A stretch of 64,000 bases of DNA from Bradyrhizobium sp. Ai1a-2. Its GTDB lineage: Bacteria; Pseudomonadota; Alphaproteobacteria; Rhizobiales; Xanthobacteraceae. Shown here piece after piece: positions 61,969-64,000 of this stretch; the first letter of the stretch is position 1; each line of letters opens with the position of its first letter. The translations under genes were made by a program, and so were the position numbers. Below the pieces are notes generated by a model that saw only the letters and a list, made by a program, of their open reading frames with translations, made no database searches and was not told the origin of the DNA. The stretch spans positions 124,001 through 188,000 of the forward strand of contig NZ_AUEZ01000004.1 in NCBI RefSeq assembly GCF_000426245.1, written 5' to 3'.

Positions 61969-63569
61969 ACCAGATCACGCCGCCACCGAAACTCGACATC
62001 ATCCCCGCCAGCGCGCCGTTCTCCGAAGCGCAGCGTTCCTGGCTCAACGGCTTCTTTGCGGGACTGCTATCGCCCGATGTCGCGACGCCATTGTCGGCAG
62101 AGCAGGGGGCCGCCGTCATGCAAGGCGCGGCCGGCGACGGCGATGACGGCGAGGTGCCCTGGCATGACCAGACCATGCCCATTTCCGAGCGCATGAAGCT
62201 CGCTGAGGGGCGGCCGCTGCGAAGGCGTATGATGGCAGCGATGGCGCAGCAGGATTGCGGGCAGTGCGGCTATAACTGTCATGACTACTCCGAGGCCATC
62301 GCCGGCAAGAGCGAAGCACGGCTCAACCTTTGCGTCCCCGGCGGCAAGGAAACCGCGAGGATGCTGAAGTCGCTGTACGAGGAACTGGACAAGGCGCCGT
62401 CAGCACCACCAGCCGCTGCCGCGCCCGTGACGGCGAACGTGACGCCTGCCGGCGAGCCCGGACGCTCGCGCGACAATCCGGTGCCTGCGAAGTTCGTCTC
62501 GCGGCGTCTCCTGAACAAGGCCGGCTCCGAGAAGGAGACCTGGCATATCGAGTTCGATCTCTCCACCTGCGGGCTCGACTATGTCGTCGGCGATTCCTTC
62601 GGCATTTTCGCCAAGAATGATCTCGGTCTGGTCGACCAGGTCATCGCACTGCTCGGCGCCTCGCACATGACCGAGGTCCGCGGCAAGACGCTGCGCGACG
62701 TTCTGCTCAATGACGTCTCGCTGTCGCCGGCGCCGGACTCCCTGTTCGAGTTGATCACCTATCTGACCGGCAGCGCACAGCGCGAGAAGGCGCGGGCGCT
62801 GGCGCAAGGCGAGGATCCGGACGGCGATGCCGCGACGCTCGACGTGATGGCGGTGCTGCAGAAATTCCCGAAGGTGCGGCCGCATCCGGAAGCTTTCGTC
62901 GAGGCGCTGGAGCCACTGCAGCCTCGGCTCTATTCGATCTCCTCGTCGCACAACGCTACGCCCGGGAAATTGTCGCTGACGGTCGACTGCGTGCGCTACG
63001 TCATCAACAAGCGCAAGCGGCTCGGGCTCGCCTCGACGTTCCTGGCCGAGCGCATCAGTCCCGGCGACGAACTTGAGGTCTATGTGCAGAAAGCGCATGG
63101 CTTCGCACTGCCGCAGGATCCGAAGACGCCGATCATCATGATCGGGCCGGGCACCGGCATCGCGCCGTTCCGCGCCTTCCTGCTCGACCGCCGCGCCACC
63201 GGCGCGCAGGGCAAGAACTGGCTGTTCTTCGGCCATCAACGCAGCGACTGCGATTTCTTCTACGCCGATGAGCTCAACGCGATGAAGACGGCCGGCCTGC
63301 TCACGCGGCTGTCGCTCGCCTGGTCGCGCGACGGCGAGAAGAAGTTCTATGTGCAGGACCGCATGCGCGAGGTCGGCCGTGAGCTGTGGACCTGGCTTGC
63401 TGAAGGCGCGCATGTCTATGTCTGCGGCGACGCCAAACGCATGGCCAAGGATGTCGAACGCGCGCTGGTCGATATCGTCGCCCAGTTCGGCGCCCGCTCG
63501 GTGGACGAAGCAATTGCCTTCGTCGCCGACCTCAAGAAGAAGGGCAGGTTCCAGCTCGACGTCTATTGA
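61965..63569 (+). CDS. Fe-S/FNR-like flavoprotein reductase (CysJ-type C-terminal), donor to NirA
   Basis: 534 residues. N-terminus (10-40) has a PFSEAQRSWLNGFFAGLLS segment as in CysJ-like reductases, but the flavodoxin FMN domain is absent. Instead a small [4Fe-4S] domain carries DCGQCGYNCHDYSEAI and LNLCVPGG. From residue 170 the FAD/NADPH part follows: RLYSISSSHNATPGKLSLTV, GLASTFLAERISPGDELEVY, MIGPGTGIAPFRAFLLDRRA, and the end FVADLKKKGRFQLDVY. Probably moves electrons from NADPH through FAD and the cluster to NirA. Coupled to nirA by ATGA. Confidence 0.88.
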   Translation: MNQITPPPKLDIIPASAPFSEAQRSWLNGFFAGLLSPDVATPLSAEQGAAVMQGAAGDGDDGEVPWHDQTMPISERMKLAEGRPLRRRMMAAMAQQDCGQCGYNCHDYSEAIAGKSEARLNLCVPGGKETARMLKSLYEELDKAPSAPPAAAAPVTANVTPAGEPGRSRDNPVPAKFVSRRLLNKAGSEKETWHIEFDLSTCGLDYVVGDSFGIFAKNDLGLVDQVIALLGASHMTEVRGKTLRDVLLNDVSLSPAPDSLFELITYLTGSAQREKARALAQGEDPDGDAATLDVMAVLQKFPKVRPHPEAFVEALEPLQPRLYSISSSHNATPGKLSLTVDCVRYVINKRKRLGLASTFLAERISPGDELEVYVQKAHGFALPQDPKTPIIMIGPGTGIAPFRAFLLDRRATGAQGKNWLFFGHQRSDCDFFYADELNAMKTAGLLTRLSLAWSRDGEKKFYVQDRMREVGRELWTWLAEGAHVYVCGDAKRMAKDVERALVDIVAQFGARSVDEAIAFVADLKKKGRFQLDVY

Positions 63570-63744
63570 TCACGAAATCCAGCGCAAATTCGAACGAATA
63601 ATATTCTTTACGTGAAGCGGGCCGGAGAAGTTTTCTCCTCGAAGGAACCGGCCGGGAGCGCCGGCATCACTATTTTGCGCGTCGTCTTGCGTCAGAGCGC
63701 AAACGATATTCCATATGCGACGGATGTTGCACTGGAGATCGACG

Positions 63745-63897
63745 ATGCGCGAACTTTCGGCGGAAGCCCGCCTGCATCTTTATGCGCGCAGCCTGTCGCG
63801 GAAATCGGGGACGGGATTCCACACGATTGCGCTCTATAGCGCGTTCGCCGTCATCGCGGCGATCGTGTTCGGCACGTTGTCCGTCCATCCATTTTGA
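63745..63897 (+). CDS. Small membrane protein (50 aa)
   Basis: ATG at 63745. Basic, helical start (RELSAEARLHLYARSLSRKS), then one membrane helix (IALYSAFAVIAAIVFGTLSV) and HPF. Typical positive-inside small protein. Function unknown. Confidence 0.6.
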   Translation: MRELSAEARLHLYARSLSRKSGTGFHTIALYSAFAVIAAIVFGTLSVHPF

Positions 63898-63904
63898 TTT
63901 GGTA

Positions 63905-63930
63905 GGTGGGCAAGGCGAAGCGTGCCCACC
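63905..63930. repeat. Short dispersed-type hairpin repeat
   Basis: GGTGGGCA-(10 bases)-TGCCCACC: an 8-bp perfect stem with the loop AGGCGAAGCG. The look (GGTGGGCA...GCGAAGCG) is that of another repeat common in Bradyrhizobium intergenic DNA. It lies between the small membrane-protein gene and the partial minus-strand gene. Confidence 0.6.
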
Positions 63931-63948
63931 ACGACGTCGAGCGGATTG

Positions 63949-64000
63949 TCAATGCGCTGTCTTGAACGGCGCGACCGCGATCCCGGCATCCTTCAAGGCC
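63949..64000 (-). CDS. C-terminal end of a minus-strand gene, rest outside window
   Basis: Reading leftward from the window edge, the frame ALKDAGIAVAPFKTAH ends with TGA at 63951-63949. Codon use looks coding (GCC, GGG, ATC, GCG, GTC). Only 16 residues are visible, so no family can be named. Confidence 0.55.
   Translation of the reverse strand, partial: ALKDAGIAVAPFKTAH

Overview
The window looks like a GC-rich alphaproteobacterial chromosome, most likely Bradyrhizobium or a close relative. The evidence is an ndvB/ndvD/ndvC-type glucan locus, a Pcs-type phosphatidylcholine synthase, nasT/nasS next to a ferredoxin-type nitrite reductase, the long palindromic intergenic repeats typical of that genus, and SdhE-Mfd and GlmU/GlmS gene orders. 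The genus is inferred from gene content and was not tested by alignment.

Region 1 (1-3540) is a tightly packed minus-strand operon of small phage-type genes. Nearly every junction is a 4-base ATGA/GTGA overlap. It holds two zinc-ribbon proteins, several one- or two-helix membrane peptides and a radical SAM protein, and an 18-bp perfect palindrome lies upstream of it. Its left end is outside the window.

Region 2 (3541-18935) is an integrated element of about 15.4 kb bounded by a 46-bp direct repeat. The right copy is the 3' part of an intact tRNA-Lys(TTT) gene (18890-18965) and the left copy (3541-3586) is an orphan tRNA 3' end. GGTGCTACAC-type repeats just inside both ends look like integrase arm sites. 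The element encodes a tyrosine integrase, an AlpA-like protein, secreted paralogues with a Rap1a/Tai-like protein, YefM/YoeB, a serine recombinase, a DUF5681-like protein, PC4-like and winged-helix regulators, about a dozen phage-type unknowns and, at the tRNA edge, a ClpP/SppA-fold (SDH_sah) protein. I see no portal, capsid, tail or large terminase gene, so a phage satellite or degraded island is more likely than a complete prophage. As region 1 is also phage-like and lies outside the left att copy, two elements probably sit in tandem at this tRNA. Two non-coding stretches stand out: a phased array of GGGWCCC sites (9219-9368) followed by A+T-rich DNA, and a run of hairpins ending in a 24-bp perfect inverted repeat (10871-11034).

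Region 3 (18966-63570) is ordinary chromosome: cyclic beta-glucan synthesis (ndvB, ndvD, ndvC), GlmU and GlmS making UDP-GlcNAc precursors, RecG, SdhE and Mfd, an FAD disulfide oxidoreductase, an acyl-CoA ligase, a degenerate GGDEF protein beside a degenerate AMP-ligase-like protein, a peptide-binding protein, IalB-like protein, HspQ, an AEC permease, a Ubi hydroxylase, Pcs, TerC, quinone oxidoreductase, class III aminotransferase, RimO, and a nitrogen-assimilation block nasT-nasS / sigma54-like promoter / leader / nirA / an unusual Fe-S flavoprotein reductase. The last 430 bases hold a small membrane protein, a genus-type repeat and the end of a minus-strand gene.
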